Below, one piece after another: positions 36,435 through 52,065 of a stretch of 64,000 nt of DNA. A model generated the notes under the pieces. That model saw only the letters and a list, made by a program, of their open reading frames with translations, did no database searches and was not told the DNA's origin. The translations under genes were made by a program, and so were the position numbers. Every line of letters begins with the position of its first letter. Positions within the stretch are counted from its first letter, which is position 1. This DNA comes from Streptomyces rimosus subsp. rimosus (lineage in GTDB: Bacteria > Actinomycetota > Actinomycetes > Streptomycetales > Streptomycetaceae): assembly GCF_000720725.1 (NCBI RefSeq), contig NZ_JOCQ01000017.1:1-64000 (forward strand). The letters run 5' to 3'.

Positions 36435-37729
36435 GCGCCGGCGCGGACGTGGGCTCCGGGAGCGGCGCGGCACCGGCCGTGACCGCCCCCCACGCCGTCC
36501 GGCCGCCCCGCCCGCTCTCCCGCAACCGGGAGTACAACCTGCTGTGGAGCGCCAACATGGTCTCCCAGCTGGGCGCCCAGGCCACCTTGATCGCCTACCC
36601 GATGCTGGTCCTGGCGCTGGGCGGCTCGGCCTTCCAGGCGTCGCTGGTGGAGTTCGCCATCGGCACCTCACGGGCGCTGGCGGCGGTGCCGGCCGGGGCC
36701 CTGGCGGACCGCTGGAACCGCAAGACGGTGCTGCTGGCCGCCGAGCTGGGCCGGGCGGTGGCCCTCGGGCTGCTCGCGCTGACGGTCGCGCTCGGGCCGG
36801 GAAGCTTCGGGGCGATCCTGGCCGTGGCGGTGGTCGAGGGGGTGTGCACGGCGCTGTTCACCACCACCGACCAGGCACTGCTGCCCGGTGTCGTCCCGCG
36901 CTCCCAGCTGGGCACGGCGGTGGCCCGCAACACCGCCCGCTACCACCTCGCCACGGTGGTCGGCCCGGGCCTCGGCGGCGTCCTGTACGGGGTGCACCGG
37001 CTGCTGCCCTTCGTGGGCCAGGCGGTGGCCTCGCTGCTCTCCTTCGTCACGCTGCTGTTCCTGCGGGTGCCGCGACGGCCGTCCGGCGAGCCGGAGGCGC
37101 GCGAGGGAATGGCGGGCGCGATGCGCTCGGGGCTGCGGTGGCTGGCCGCCAACCGTCCGGTGCGCACCACGGTGCTGGTCGCCACGGTCTTCAACCTGGC
37201 CTTCAGCGGGCTGCTGCTGGTGGTCGTGGTGATGGCGCAGCAGGCCGGGCGCCCGGCCGGTGAGATCGGCGCGATCGGCGCGCTGCTGGGGGCCGGCGGG
37301 GTGGCGGGCGCGGTGCTCGCGCCCCGGCTGCGGCACCTGCTCACGCCGTACGCCGCCCTGATGCTCCTCACGTGGAGCGCGGCGGCGCTGGTGCCGCTGC
37401 TGGCGGTGGTGCCGCTGGGGTACGCGAGCGGGCTGGTGCTGGCCGGTGTTGCCCTGCTGGCGCCCACCGCGAGCGCGATCGTGACGACGTATCAGATGCT
37501 CGTCACGCCCGACCGGATGCGCGGCCGGCTGGCCGGGGTGATCGGCATCTCCATGAGCGCGGCCTCCGCGCTGGGGCCGCTGATCGGCGGTGTGCTGCTG
37601 GAGACGGCGGGCGGCACGGCCACCGTCCTGGCGTGCACGGCGGTGTTCGGGGTCCTCGCGCTGGTGGTGTCCTTCGCCCCGGCCGTACGGACCTTCCCGC
37701 GGCCGAAGGAGCTGGACGGGGCCGGGTAG
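36431..37729 (+). CDS. MFS transporter (peptide/drug export, 12 TM)
   Basis: 432 residues from ATG 36431, overlapping the oxygenase stop (ATGA). About twelve hydrophobic segments, motif AGALADRWNRKTVLLAAELGRA between TM2 and TM3, and a C-terminal ISMSAASALGPLIGGVLLE. Resembles enterobactin-exporter/macrolide-efflux MFS. Likely exports the NRPS product. Confidence 0.9.
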   Translation: MSAGADVGSGSGAAPAVTAPHAVRPPRPLSRNREYNLLWSANMVSQLGAQATLIAYPMLVLALGGSAFQASLVEFAIGTSRALAAVPAGALADRWNRKTVLLAAELGRAVALGLLALTVALGPGSFGAILAVAVVEGVCTALFTTTDQALLPGVVPRSQLGTAVARNTARYHLATVVGPGLGGVLYGVHRLLPFVGQAVASLLSFVTLLFLRVPRRPSGEPEAREGMAGAMRSGLRWLAANRPVRTTVLVATVFNLAFSGLLLVVVVMAQQAGRPAGEIGAIGALLGAGGVAGAVLAPRLRHLLTPYAALMLLTWSAAALVPLLAVVPLGYASGLVLAGVALLAPTASAIVTTYQMLVTPDRMRGRLAGVIGISMSAASALGPLIGGVLLETAGGTATVLACTAVFGVLALVVSFAPAVRTFPRPKELDGAG

Positions 37730-37773
37730 GCGTCGCGGCCCGGCCGCCGTTTCCCGGTGGCGAGCGGTCACTG

Positions 37774-38160
37774 CTACCGCTGGAGGTACTGGGCCTCGCC
37801 GTTGCCGAGCGACCAGTCCCCGTTCGCGTTCTCCGTCAGTACGACGAACATGTTGCGCGGCTCGGTACCGGCGTATTCCTCGGCCAGTTCGGATATGCGC
37901 CGGTACAGCGCCTGCTTCTGCGCGTCCGGGCGGCCGGCTCGCAGCGTGATGACCACGTACACGATGCCGTCATCGCGCTGCACGCCGAGGTAGGTGCCGT
38001 GGCGCAGCACGCCCTGCCGCCCGTCGTGGCCGGTCAGGATCTGGAAGTGGTCCTCGTCGGGGAACCCCATGGTCTCGCCGAGCGCCTCGTGGACGGCCCG
38101 CCCCAGGGCCTCCAGCCGCGGTGTGTCGCAGTACATGGCGTCGATACGGACGAGCGGCAT
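37774..38160 (-). CDS. Tautomerase-family protein
   Basis: 128 residues, ATG 38160. The Pro after the initiator Met (MPLVRIDA) would be the catalytic N-terminal proline of the 4-oxalocrotonate tautomerase superfamily. The longer type with a middle insertion (GFPDEDHFQILTG, VYVVITLRAGR) matches tautomerase_3/MIF-like proteins. It is the only minus-strand gene between the operon and the two-component system. A role in tautomerising a keto acid of the amino-acid pathway is possible, but a detoxification role is as likely. Confidence 0.88.
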   Translation of the reverse strand: MPLVRIDAMYCDTPRLEALGRAVHEALGETMGFPDEDHFQILTGHDGRQGVLRHGTYLGVQRDDGIVYVVITLRAGRPDAQKQALYRRISELAEEYAGTEPRNMFVVLTENANGDWSLGNGEAQYLQR

Positions 38161-38203
38161 CTCGGGTGCCTCCTCAGGTCGGTCTGAACGGTGCTCCCGC
38201 CAC

Positions 38204-38223
38204 TGTACATACCAGTAGGTACA
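38204..38223. promoter_or_regulatory. 20-bp imperfect palindrome upstream of the tautomerase gene
   Basis: TGTACaTACcaGTAgGTACA, eight of ten positions symmetric, 44 bp upstream of the tautomerase start. The arrangement is typical of TetR-family operators; no TetR gene lies adjacent. Confidence 0.5.
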
Positions 38224-38303
38224 ACCGCTGCGCCGTGGCGCGCGGCGCTTCGCGCGCCGTCACGCACACAACAAGGGAGTCAGGGGCGATTCCCGTGGAC
38301 GGC

Positions 38304-38948
38304 CTACGCCCGCAGGTACGTCAGCACCGCCAGCACCCGCCGGTGGCCGCTGGCGGAGGTGGGCAGGTCGAGCTTGGTGAAGATGCTGCCGATGTGCTTG
38401 TTGACCGAACTCTCGGCGATGAAGAGGGACTTGGCGATGACCGGGTTGCTCTGCCCCTCGGCCATCAGCGCCAGCACCTCGCGCTCGCGCTGGGTGAGGG
38501 TGCTCAGCGGGTCGTCGCCGGCCCGGCGGATCATCAGCTGGGAGATCACCTCCGGGTCCATGGCGGTGCCGCCGGCCGCGATCCGGTCCAGCGCCTCCAG
38601 GAACTCCTCGGTGTTGCCCACCCGGTCCTTGAGCAGGTAGCCGACGCCCGAGGCGCTCTGGGCGAGCAGTTCGCCCGCGTACGCCCGTTCCACGTACTGC
38701 GACAGGACCAGGACGGGGAGTTCGGGGATCTGCCGGCGGGCCTCCACCACGGCGCGCAGGCCCTCGTCGCGGAAGGACGGGGGCAGCCGGACATCCACCA
38801 CGGCGGCGTCGGGGCGGTGTTCGAGCAGGGCGGGCAGCAGGTCGGTGCCGTTGTCGACGGTGGCGCAGATCTCGTGGCCCTCGCCCGCCAGCAACAGGAC
38901 CAGCCCCTCCCGGAGCAGCGCGTTGTCTTCGGCGATCAGGATCCGCAT
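38304..38948 (-). CDS. LuxR/NarL-type response regulator
   Basis: 214 residues from ATG 38948. Receiver domain MRILIAEDNALLREGLVLLL with phospho-acceptor Asp in AAVVDVRLPP, and Lys in YLLKDRV. C-terminal LuxR HTH LTQREREVLALMAEGQSNPVIAKSLFIAESSVNKHIGSIFTKL. It overlaps the kinase gene upstream by 13 bp. The pair is next to an ABC exporter on the opposite strand, an arrangement typical of peptide-antibiotic sensing and detoxification. Confidence 0.94.
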   Translation of the reverse strand: MRILIAEDNALLREGLVLLLAGEGHEICATVDNGTDLLPALLEHRPDAAVVDVRLPPSFRDEGLRAVVEARRQIPELPVLVLSQYVERAYAGELLAQSASGVGYLLKDRVGNTEEFLEALDRIAAGGTAMDPEVISQLMIRRAGDDPLSTLTQREREVLALMAEGQSNPVIAKSLFIAESSVNKHIGSIFTKLDLPTSASGHRRVLAVLTYLRA

Positions 38949-40225
38949 GGAATCTCCACTCTGAGTACGGTCGGGCCCCCGGGCGGGCTGACCAGTTCTG
39001 TCGTGCCGTCGAAGGCCGCGACCCGGCGGCGTACGCCCATGATTCCGCTGCCCGCGTGTTCGGAGGCGCCGCCGCGGCCGTCGTCCTCCACGTGGATGGA
39101 GATGCTGCGCGCGCCGATCCGCAGCCGTACCAGCGCGCTGTCCGCGCCGCTGTGCTTGGCGACGTTGGTCAGCGCCTCGGAGACGACGAAGTACGCGGCC
39201 GCCTCCACGGCCGCGGGGGCGCGGGGCGCGGCCGCCGCGTCGTCCTCGATGTCGATCGAGGTGGGCACCTCGTTCAGCGCGGTCAGCGCCCGTACGGCGT
39301 CGATGAGGCCGCGGTCGATCAGGACCGGCGGGTAGATGCCGCGGACCAGCTGGCGCAGCGACTCCAGGGCCTGCTGGGCGAGTTGCTGGGTGGCGTCGAC
39401 CATCTCGGGGACCTGATCGGGCCGCGCCTTGAGCGCCCGTTTGATCATGCCCAGGCGCAGGGACACCGCGACGATGCCGGCCTGCGCCCCGTCGTGCAGG
39501 TCCCGTTCGATACGGCGCAGCTCCGCGTCGTGCGCGTCCAGCGCCTCGGCGCGGGTGACCGACAGCTCCTGCACCCGCTGCTCCAGCGGCACCCGCGCCC
39601 GGGTGACCAGGACTTTGCGGGAGCCCAGCGCGTGTACGCGGGCCAGCGCCACGACGATCCCGGCGGCCACCGCCGCGTAGACCACCCCGACGAACATGGC
39701 GCCGATCGCTTTCGGCCAGGAGTCGACGGTGATGATGATGACGGCGTCCCGCTCGCGCGGCGCGAGGCGCCACCACAGCGGCGCGGACAGCCAGTTGACG
39801 GCGCCGCCGCAGGCGCTGATGGCGGCGACGCACAGGGTGGTGCCCAGGATGCTGTGGGCGAGCAGCCACACGATGTCCTTGCGCACGGCCGGATCGCCCA
39901 TCGACAGCCGCGGGCGGCGGGTGTCGCCGTCCACCCCCCGGTAGTGCGTGACGACTTCGGTGCCCAGGATCCGGGAGACCCGGCGGCGGTGGAATTCGGC
40001 CACCCGGCGCAGCAGCCGCAGGACGAGCGGCAGCAGCAGGAAGCCGGTGCCCACCAGGCACAGGGCGAGGGTGACGACGAGCAGGTAGAAGAGGCCGAGA
40101 CCGGCCAGGCCGGTGCCCAGGCAGAGCACGACGTAGCCGATGGCCTGCGGGAAGCGGCCGAACAGCCGACGCGAGAGCTCCCGCGCGGGCATCCGTCGCA
40201 GTGTCGTGAACAGCGGTAAGGACAT
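38936..40225 (-). CDS. Sensor histidine kinase (HisKA_3)
   Basis: 429 residues from ATG 40225. Several membrane segments in the N-terminal half (YVVLCLGTGLAGLGLFYLLVV, TLALCLVGTGFLLLPLVL, LLAHSILGTTLCVAAISAC, AIGAMFVGVVYAAVAAGIVVAL), then the phospho-His box RIERDLHDGAQAG and HATPase (VVSEALTNVAKHSGA, VEDDGRGGA, GIMGVRRRVAAF). NarX/DesK-like kinase. It overlaps the regulator gene. Confidence 0.93.
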   Translation of the reverse strand: MSLPLFTTLRRMPARELSRRLFGRFPQAIGYVVLCLGTGLAGLGLFYLLVVTLALCLVGTGFLLLPLVLRLLRRVAEFHRRRVSRILGTEVVTHYRGVDGDTRRPRLSMGDPAVRKDIVWLLAHSILGTTLCVAAISACGGAVNWLSAPLWWRLAPRERDAVIIITVDSWPKAIGAMFVGVVYAAVAAGIVVALARVHALGSRKVLVTRARVPLEQRVQELSVTRAEALDAHDAELRRIERDLHDGAQAGIVAVSLRLGMIKRALKARPDQVPEMVDATQQLAQQALESLRQLVRGIYPPVLIDRGLIDAVRALTALNEVPTSIDIEDDAAAAPRAPAAVEAAAYFVVSEALTNVAKHSGADSALVRLRIGARSISIHVEDDGRGGASEHAGSGIMGVRRRVAAFDGTTELVSPPGGPTVLRVEIPCGS

Positions 40226-40456
40226 GGCTGAGTGAACCCCCCGACGCAACGGCGCGATCACGGTACCACCGGGGGTGACGCCCGGACCGGGTCTCCGGGA
40301 CCTGCCGGGAGGGCCGTCCGGGGGTCTTCCGGAGGCCGCGGGGGCACTTATCTGCACCTTTGAATCTCCAGTTCACGTGGTGGTCCCCCGGGTGACCGAA
40401 GATCTAGCGTGCTGGAGCAGGAGAACCGAACACGGACTGCGCAGCGAGGGGTCGAC

Positions 40457-41290
40457 GTGGGCAGAAGGGACCGGGCGGCACGGGGCGCGACGGAGGCGGC
40501 GCCGCCTCCGCGGGCGGACGAGGCCACGCCCCTGGGCAACGGAGACAGTCGGCGGGCGGGCGACGGCCCGGTGGTCAGCCTCAGCGGCGTCCGCAAGACC
40601 TACGGCAGAGGCGCCGGTGCGGTGCACGCGCTGCGCGATCTGTCCCTGAGCTTCACCCGGGGCTCCTTCACCGCGGTGATGGGCCCCTCGGGCGCGGGCA
40701 AGAGCACGTTCCTGCACTGCGCGGCGGGCCTGGACCGGCCGGACGCCGGGACCGTGGTGCTGGGCGGCACCGACCTCGCGAGCCTGAACGAGGTCGAGCT
40801 GACCATGCTGCGCCGGGAGCGCGTCGGCTTCGTCTTCCAGGCGTACAACCTGATGTCGGCGCTGACCGTGGCGGACAACATCAGCCTGCCGCTGATGCTG
40901 GCGGACCGCCGGCCGGACGCTGCCTGGCTGGACCGGGTGGTGGCGCAGGTGGGGTTGAGCGACCGGCTCGGGCACCGCCCGTCGGAGCTCTCCGGCGGCC
41001 AGCAGCAGCGGGTGGCCATCGCCCGCGCGCTGGCGCCCCGCCCCGAGGTGGTCTTCGCCGACGAGCCCACGGGCGCGCTGGACACCCGTACCGCCAAACA
41101 GGTGCTGCAACTCCTGCGCGACGTGGTCGACTCGACGGGACAGACCGTGGTCATGGTGACCCACGACCCGGTCGCCGCTTCCTACGCGCACCGCGTGGTC
41201 TTCCTCGCGGACGGGCGGTACGCGGAGGAGATGACGCGGGCGACGCCGGAGCTGATCGCCGAGCGGATGACCCGGCTAGGAGAGTGGTGA
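40457..41290 (+). CDS. ABC exporter ATPase (MacB/LolD-type)
   Basis: 277 residues if GTG 40457 is the start (GAGGGG six bp before); GTG 40409 is an in-frame alternative with no ribosome site. All motifs are intact: GPSGAGKST, QAYNLM, LSGGQQQR, VVFADEPTGALD, VTHDP. It feeds energy to the FtsX-type permease that follows after 4 bp. Divergent from the two-component system, with the region 40226-40456 as shared promoter. Confidence 0.93.
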   Translation: MGRRDRAARGATEAAPPPRADEATPLGNGDSRRAGDGPVVSLSGVRKTYGRGAGAVHALRDLSLSFTRGSFTAVMGPSGAGKSTFLHCAAGLDRPDAGTVVLGGTDLASLNEVELTMLRRERVGFVFQAYNLMSALTVADNISLPLMLADRRPDAAWLDRVVAQVGLSDRLGHRPSELSGGQQQRVAIARALAPRPEVVFADEPTGALDTRTAKQVLQLLRDVVDSTGQTVVMVTHDPVAASYAHRVVFLADGRYAEEMTRATPELIAERMTRLGEW

Positions 41291-41294
41291 TCCC

Positions 41295-43874
41295 GTGTTC
41301 GCCCTCGTGCTGAAGACGGTCAAGGAGCGCAAGAGCGGCTTCGTGGGCGCGTTCGTCGCGCTCCTCGGGGCCTCCATGCTGATCACCGCCTTCGGCATCA
41401 TCCTCCAGTCGGGCATCGACTCCGGTGTCCCGGCGCAGCGCTACCGGGACGCCGCGGTGGTGGTGGCGGGCAAGCAGGAGTTCTCGGTCACCGAGGGCAA
41501 GAGCACCAAGACGAAGGCGCTGGACGACGCCGTCGGGGTACCGCGTTCGCTGGTGGCCAGGGTCGCGGCGGTGCCGGGGGTCCGGCAGGCCGTGGCCGAC
41601 CTGCGCTTTCCCACCCAGCTGGTGGACAAGGACGGCGGTGTGCTCAAGGGCGAGGACGGCGAAGGGGCGCTGGGCACGTCCTGGCCCGGCTCCGTCCTCG
41701 GCCCGTTCCACCTGGTGGGCGGGCGGGGTGCGGAACGGCCCGGTGAGGTCGTGCTGGAGAAGTCCCTCGCCGAGCGGGCCGGGGTCAAGGCCGGTGGCAC
41801 CGTACGGCTCGCTACGACACAGGCCGCCGCGCGCTACACGGTGGCCGGCGTGGTCGAGTACCGCGGCGGTGACGACGGCGGGGACGGGCTGCGCACCCCG
41901 CCGGTGTTCTTCTCCGAGGCGCAGGCACGGCAGTTGTACGGCCGGGACGACCAGGTCTCGGCGATCGGTGTGCTGGCCAAGGAAGGCACCGATCCCGACG
42001 AGTTGGCGGAGCGGATCGAGGGCAAGCTCGGCGGCACCCCGGCGGACCTGTACACCGGGGAGGCGCTGAGCAGTGTGGAGAACCCGGACGTGGCCTCCGC
42101 GCGGGGCAGTCTGAAGGAGCTGGCGGGTTCGCTGGGCGGCACGGTCATCCTGATCACCCTGATGGTGGTGAGCAGTACGCTCGCGCTCGGCGTCCACCAG
42201 CGGCGCCGCGAGCTGGCGCTGCTGCGCGCGGTGGGGGCGACGCCCAAGCAGATCCACAAGATGATCGCCGGTGAGGCGCTGGTGATCTCCCTGCTGGCGT
42301 CGGTCGTCGGCTGTCTGCCCGGTGCGCTGGCGGCCGGGGTGCTGCGCGGGGCGCTGTCGGTGATCGGCGTGGTGCCGGACGATTTCACGTTCTCCTACGG
42401 GCCGGTGCCGATGGTCGCGGCGGTGGCCATCGGGGTGGCGACCGCGCAGATCGCGGGGTTCGCGGTGGCCCGCAAGGTGGTGGCCATCCGCCCGGTGGAG
42501 GCGCTGAGCCAGTCCCGTACGGAGGAGCCCACGCTCGGCAGGGCACGGAAGATCTTCGGCGTCATCCTGCTCGTGCTGGGTCTCGGGGCCTCGTTGCTGC
42601 CACTGTTCTTCGGCTCCATCTTCGCGGTCGCGGGGGCGGGCAGCGGCGGTCTCATCATGGTCATCGCGATCCTGATGCTGGCGCCGCCGGTGGTCGGGCG
42701 GGCGACCCGGCTGCTGGCCCGGCCCTTCCAGCGGCGGTTCGGCACGCTGGGGTACCTGGCGGTGGCCAACACCCGGGCCAACGCCCGGCGGCTGGCCGCG
42801 GGCATCGGTCCGCTGATCCTGGCGATCGGCTTCGCCTCCGTCCAGCTGTTCATCCCCACCACGACCTCCGAGGCGGCCAAGGACCAGGCCGCGGCGGGCG
42901 TGGTCGCCGACTACACGCTCGGCAGCGACCTCGGCGGGGTGCCGGTGGCGGCCGCCGGGGACATCGCGCGGCTGCCCGGCGTCTCGGCGGCGGCCGGGGT
43001 CGTACGGACCAAGCTGTTCGCGTCCCGGAAGCTGCTGGACTCCCCCGAGGTCTTCCCCTACGAGGCGCAGGGCGTGACACCGGGCAAGCTGGACCAGCTC
43101 TTCGACCTGGAGGTGGCCGAGGGCGACCTGAACGGCCTGGGCGCCTCGCCGGACGCGGTCGCCCTGAGCAGCGGCGCGGCGAGCACCCTGGGCGCCGGTG
43201 TGGGCGACCGGGTGCGGCTGCACCTGCCGGACGGCGCGCGGCAGGAGTCCAAGGTCGTCGCCGTCTACCAGCGCGGCCTGGGCTTCGGCGATGTGACGCT
43301 GCCGCACGACACGGTGATCAAGCACAGTTCCAAACGGCTGGACGACGCGGTCCTGGTACGGCTGGCACCGGACGCGGACCGGGACAAGGTCGCCGACGGG
43401 CTCTCCCGGCTGGCCGCGCGCTATCCGGGGCTGAAGACCGCGGACGAGAACGGCGTGGCGCAGGAGAAGACCGCGATGGCGGGGCTGGTCGGCAGCGCGC
43501 TGCCCCTGGTGCTGGTCTTCGGCTACATCGCGGTGGCGGTGGCCAACACCCTGGTGATGACGACGCTGGGCCGGATCAGGGAGTTCGCGCTGCTGCGGCT
43601 GGTCGGCGCGACACCGGACCAGGTGATGCGCATGATGCGGACGGAGACCCTGATGGTCATCCTGATCGCCGTGGTGGTGGGCACGGTCGTACCGCTGCTG
43701 CCGCTGATGACGGTGAGCCTCGGGCTGACCTCCTCCCCCGTGCCCTACATCCCGCCGCTGCTGTACCTGGGCATCGTCGCGGCGACGGCGGCGCTGGCCG
43801 CGGCGGCGGTGCTGCTGCCGACCAAGCTCGCGCTGCGCTCGCGCCCCGCCGAAGCCATCGGGATGCGCGAATAG
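41295..43874 (+). CDS. FtsX/MacB-like ABC exporter permease
   Basis: 859 residues from GTG 41295. Architecture: TM1 near the N-terminus (FVGAFVALLGASMLITAFGII), a large extracytoplasmic domain, an FtsX domain (GTVILITLMVVSSTLALGVHQRRRELALLRAVGATPKQI...), further membrane segments, a second extracytoplasmic domain and a second FtsX domain ending IREFALLRLVGATPDQV... and three C-terminal segments. This is the 10-TM duplicated FtsX type common in actinobacterial antibiotic clusters. It probably pumps the peptide product out. Confidence 0.92.
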   Translation: MFALVLKTVKERKSGFVGAFVALLGASMLITAFGIILQSGIDSGVPAQRYRDAAVVVAGKQEFSVTEGKSTKTKALDDAVGVPRSLVARVAAVPGVRQAVADLRFPTQLVDKDGGVLKGEDGEGALGTSWPGSVLGPFHLVGGRGAERPGEVVLEKSLAERAGVKAGGTVRLATTQAAARYTVAGVVEYRGGDDGGDGLRTPPVFFSEAQARQLYGRDDQVSAIGVLAKEGTDPDELAERIEGKLGGTPADLYTGEALSSVENPDVASARGSLKELAGSLGGTVILITLMVVSSTLALGVHQRRRELALLRAVGATPKQIHKMIAGEALVISLLASVVGCLPGALAAGVLRGALSVIGVVPDDFTFSYGPVPMVAAVAIGVATAQIAGFAVARKVVAIRPVEALSQSRTEEPTLGRARKIFGVILLVLGLGASLLPLFFGSIFAVAGAGSGGLIMVIAILMLAPPVVGRATRLLARPFQRRFGTLGYLAVANTRANARRLAAGIGPLILAIGFASVQLFIPTTTSEAAKDQAAAGVVADYTLGSDLGGVPVAAAGDIARLPGVSAAAGVVRTKLFASRKLLDSPEVFPYEAQGVTPGKLDQLFDLEVAEGDLNGLGASPDAVALSSGAASTLGAGVGDRVRLHLPDGARQESKVVAVYQRGLGFGDVTLPHDTVIKHSSKRLDDAVLVRLAPDADRDKVADGLSRLAARYPGLKTADENGVAQEKTAMAGLVGSALPLVLVFGYIAVAVANTLVMTTLGRIREFALLRLVGATPDQVMRMMRTETLMVILIAVVVGTVVPLLPLMTVSLGLTSSPVPYIPPLLYLGIVAATAALAAAAVLLPTKLALRSRPAEAIGMRE

Positions 43875-43893
43875 CCCACGCCCGTACGCACGC

Positions 43894-43925
43894 CGGCCGG
43901 CGGCCCCTGGTGGGGCCGCCGGCCG
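43894..43925 (+). terminator. Strong intrinsic terminator after the ABC exporter
   Basis: Perfect 14-bp stem CGGCCGGCGGCCCC / GGGGCCGCCGGCCG with a tggt loop, 20 bp past the stop codon, separating the exporter operon from the NRPS operon. The rest of the gap (43926-44147) is AT-richer and holds the promoter of the serine hydrolase and NRPS genes. Confidence 0.85.
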
Positions 43926-44147
43926 TTCCGCTTCCCGGGTCCCGAACCCCTCCGGTTCGGCAACCTGCGTCATTTGCCTGCTGCTTAACGTCCCTACCTG
44001 GCCCAACTCCCCGGTGTTAGCCTGCTTTCACCAACGAGCTTGCACCGACAGGCCTTCACTTTCCCGGGACATTCCGCGCCGCGGGCCGTCTGCCGCGCCT
44101 TTCACGAATTCCGGGCCCACTGACCACTGCCTTCTGGGGGATGTGCC

Positions 44148-45455
44148 GTGGATTCACGACGGCTGGGCGAAATGCTCGGCGAACTGGCGCACCGCCACCG
44201 GATTTCCGTGGTGCGGTGCGCATTGCGCGGACCGGGCGGCACCTCCGTGGCGCGGGCCGGTGACGACGACGCGGGGGCGGGCGGTACGGCGGAATCCGTG
44301 GCGCTGCCTTTCGCCTCGGTCACCAAGCTGTTCACCGCCACCGTCGCCATGCAGCTGGTGACCGACGGCGACCTGGACCTCGACGAGCCGGTGCGCGCCC
44401 GGCTGTCCTCCTGGACCGACGCCGCCTCCGCCGTGACACTGCGGCACCTGCTGAGCCACTGCTCCGGCCTGGTCTGCGACCCGCCGGGCGAGCCCGGCAC
44501 GGCCGCGCAGGCCGCGGCGGCCACCGCCGCCGCCGGCCTGCTCTTCCCTCCCGGCAGCGCCTTCTCGTACTCCAACGCCGGTTTCACCGTGGTGGGCCGC
44601 CTGATCGAGGCGGTCACCGGGATGTCCTGGCGGCAGGCCGTGACCGACTTCCTGCTGGGCCCGCTGGACATCGCGCCCGCGTTCCTCGGCGGGGGCCCGG
44701 GCGGCGGCACCGTCCGCGGCGGCCACGTCGTCACGCGGAACGGACCGGTGCGGATTCAGCCGGACGTGCCCCGGGCCGCGGAGCCCGCCGCGGCGCTGGC
44801 CGGCCGCGCCGAGGACCTGGCCGCCTTCGGCAGCCTCTTCCTGGACGACCGCGGCGGCGCCTCCCGTGCCCTGCTGGACGACGAGGCCGTGGCCGCCATG
44901 CGGCAGCCGCCGTTCGACGCCGCGCCGTTCGGGCTGGCCGACGCCTGGGGCCTGGGCTGGGCCCTGTACGGGGCGGGGCCCGGCCGGTGGCTGGGGCTGG
45001 ACGCGGCCGGCGCGGGCACCGCCTGCCACCTGCGGGTGCATCCGGCGAGCGGCACCGTGCTCGCCTTCCAGGCGGATTCCGCCGCCGGTGCCGCGGCGTG
45101 GGGCGACCTGGTCGCGCTGCTGCGCGCCGAGGGCCTGGCGGTCGGCATGCCGCCGGCCGGGACGCCGGCCGCGGGCACGGCGACCGGCGGCGACCGGGCG
45201 CTGCCCGACTGCACCGGCCGGTGGGTCAACGGCGAAACGGTCTACCGGATTTCCCGTACCGCTTCCGGGACCGCGGTGCTGGAGGACGACGACGGAACCG
45301 AGTACTACCTCTCCGGTCACGGTGTCCAGGTGTTTTCCGCCCGGCCCGCCGAAAAATCGGACACGGAACACCTGGGGCGATTTCTGACCGACCCGGAATC
45401 CGGGCGGGCCACCCTCATGCAATTCGGCGGCCGCTTGCTGCAGCGCGCCGCGTGA
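44148..45455 (+). CDS. Beta-lactamase/PBP-type serine hydrolase, candidate stand-alone thioesterase
   Basis: 435 residues from GTG 44148. Class C beta-lactamase/D-alanyl-D-alanine-peptidase fold with S57-V-T-K60 (SxxK) and Y141-S-N143 (YxN). No signal peptide, so it is cytoplasmic and not a typical secreted beta-lactamase. The C-terminal part has a lipocalin-like extension (CTGRWVNGETVYRIS). It directly precedes the NRPS genes (74 bp). In surugamide-type pathways such PBP-like proteins release and macrocyclise the peptide in trans; that is my preferred role. The third motif (KTG/HxG) is not clear to me; a GAG (GAGTAC) may take that place. Self-resistance is the alternative. Confidence 0.85.
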   Translation: MDSRRLGEMLGELAHRHRISVVRCALRGPGGTSVARAGDDDAGAGGTAESVALPFASVTKLFTATVAMQLVTDGDLDLDEPVRARLSSWTDAASAVTLRHLLSHCSGLVCDPPGEPGTAAQAAAATAAAGLLFPPGSAFSYSNAGFTVVGRLIEAVTGMSWRQAVTDFLLGPLDIAPAFLGGGPGGGTVRGGHVVTRNGPVRIQPDVPRAAEPAAALAGRAEDLAAFGSLFLDDRGGASRALLDDEAVAAMRQPPFDAAPFGLADAWGLGWALYGAGPGRWLGLDAAGAGTACHLRVHPASGTVLAFQADSAAGAAAWGDLVALLRAEGLAVGMPPAGTPAAGTATGGDRALPDCTGRWVNGETVYRISRTASGTAVLEDDDGTEYYLSGHGVQVFSARPAEKSDTEHLGRFLTDPESGRATLMQFGGRLLQRAA

Positions 45456-45528
45456 TCCGTATCCGCGCACCGCGGCCCGGCCGGGCATTTCACCGGCCGG
45501 GCGTCCCGCAATCCTTTGGAGAGCAGAC

Positions 45529-52062
<6,534 letters not shown>

Positions 52063-52065
52063 ACA

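Noticed and set aside
44148..45455. Ordinary secreted beta-lactamase
   Set aside because: No signal peptide and location directly before the NRPS genes make a cytoplasmic release enzyme more likely, though resistance cannot be excluded.
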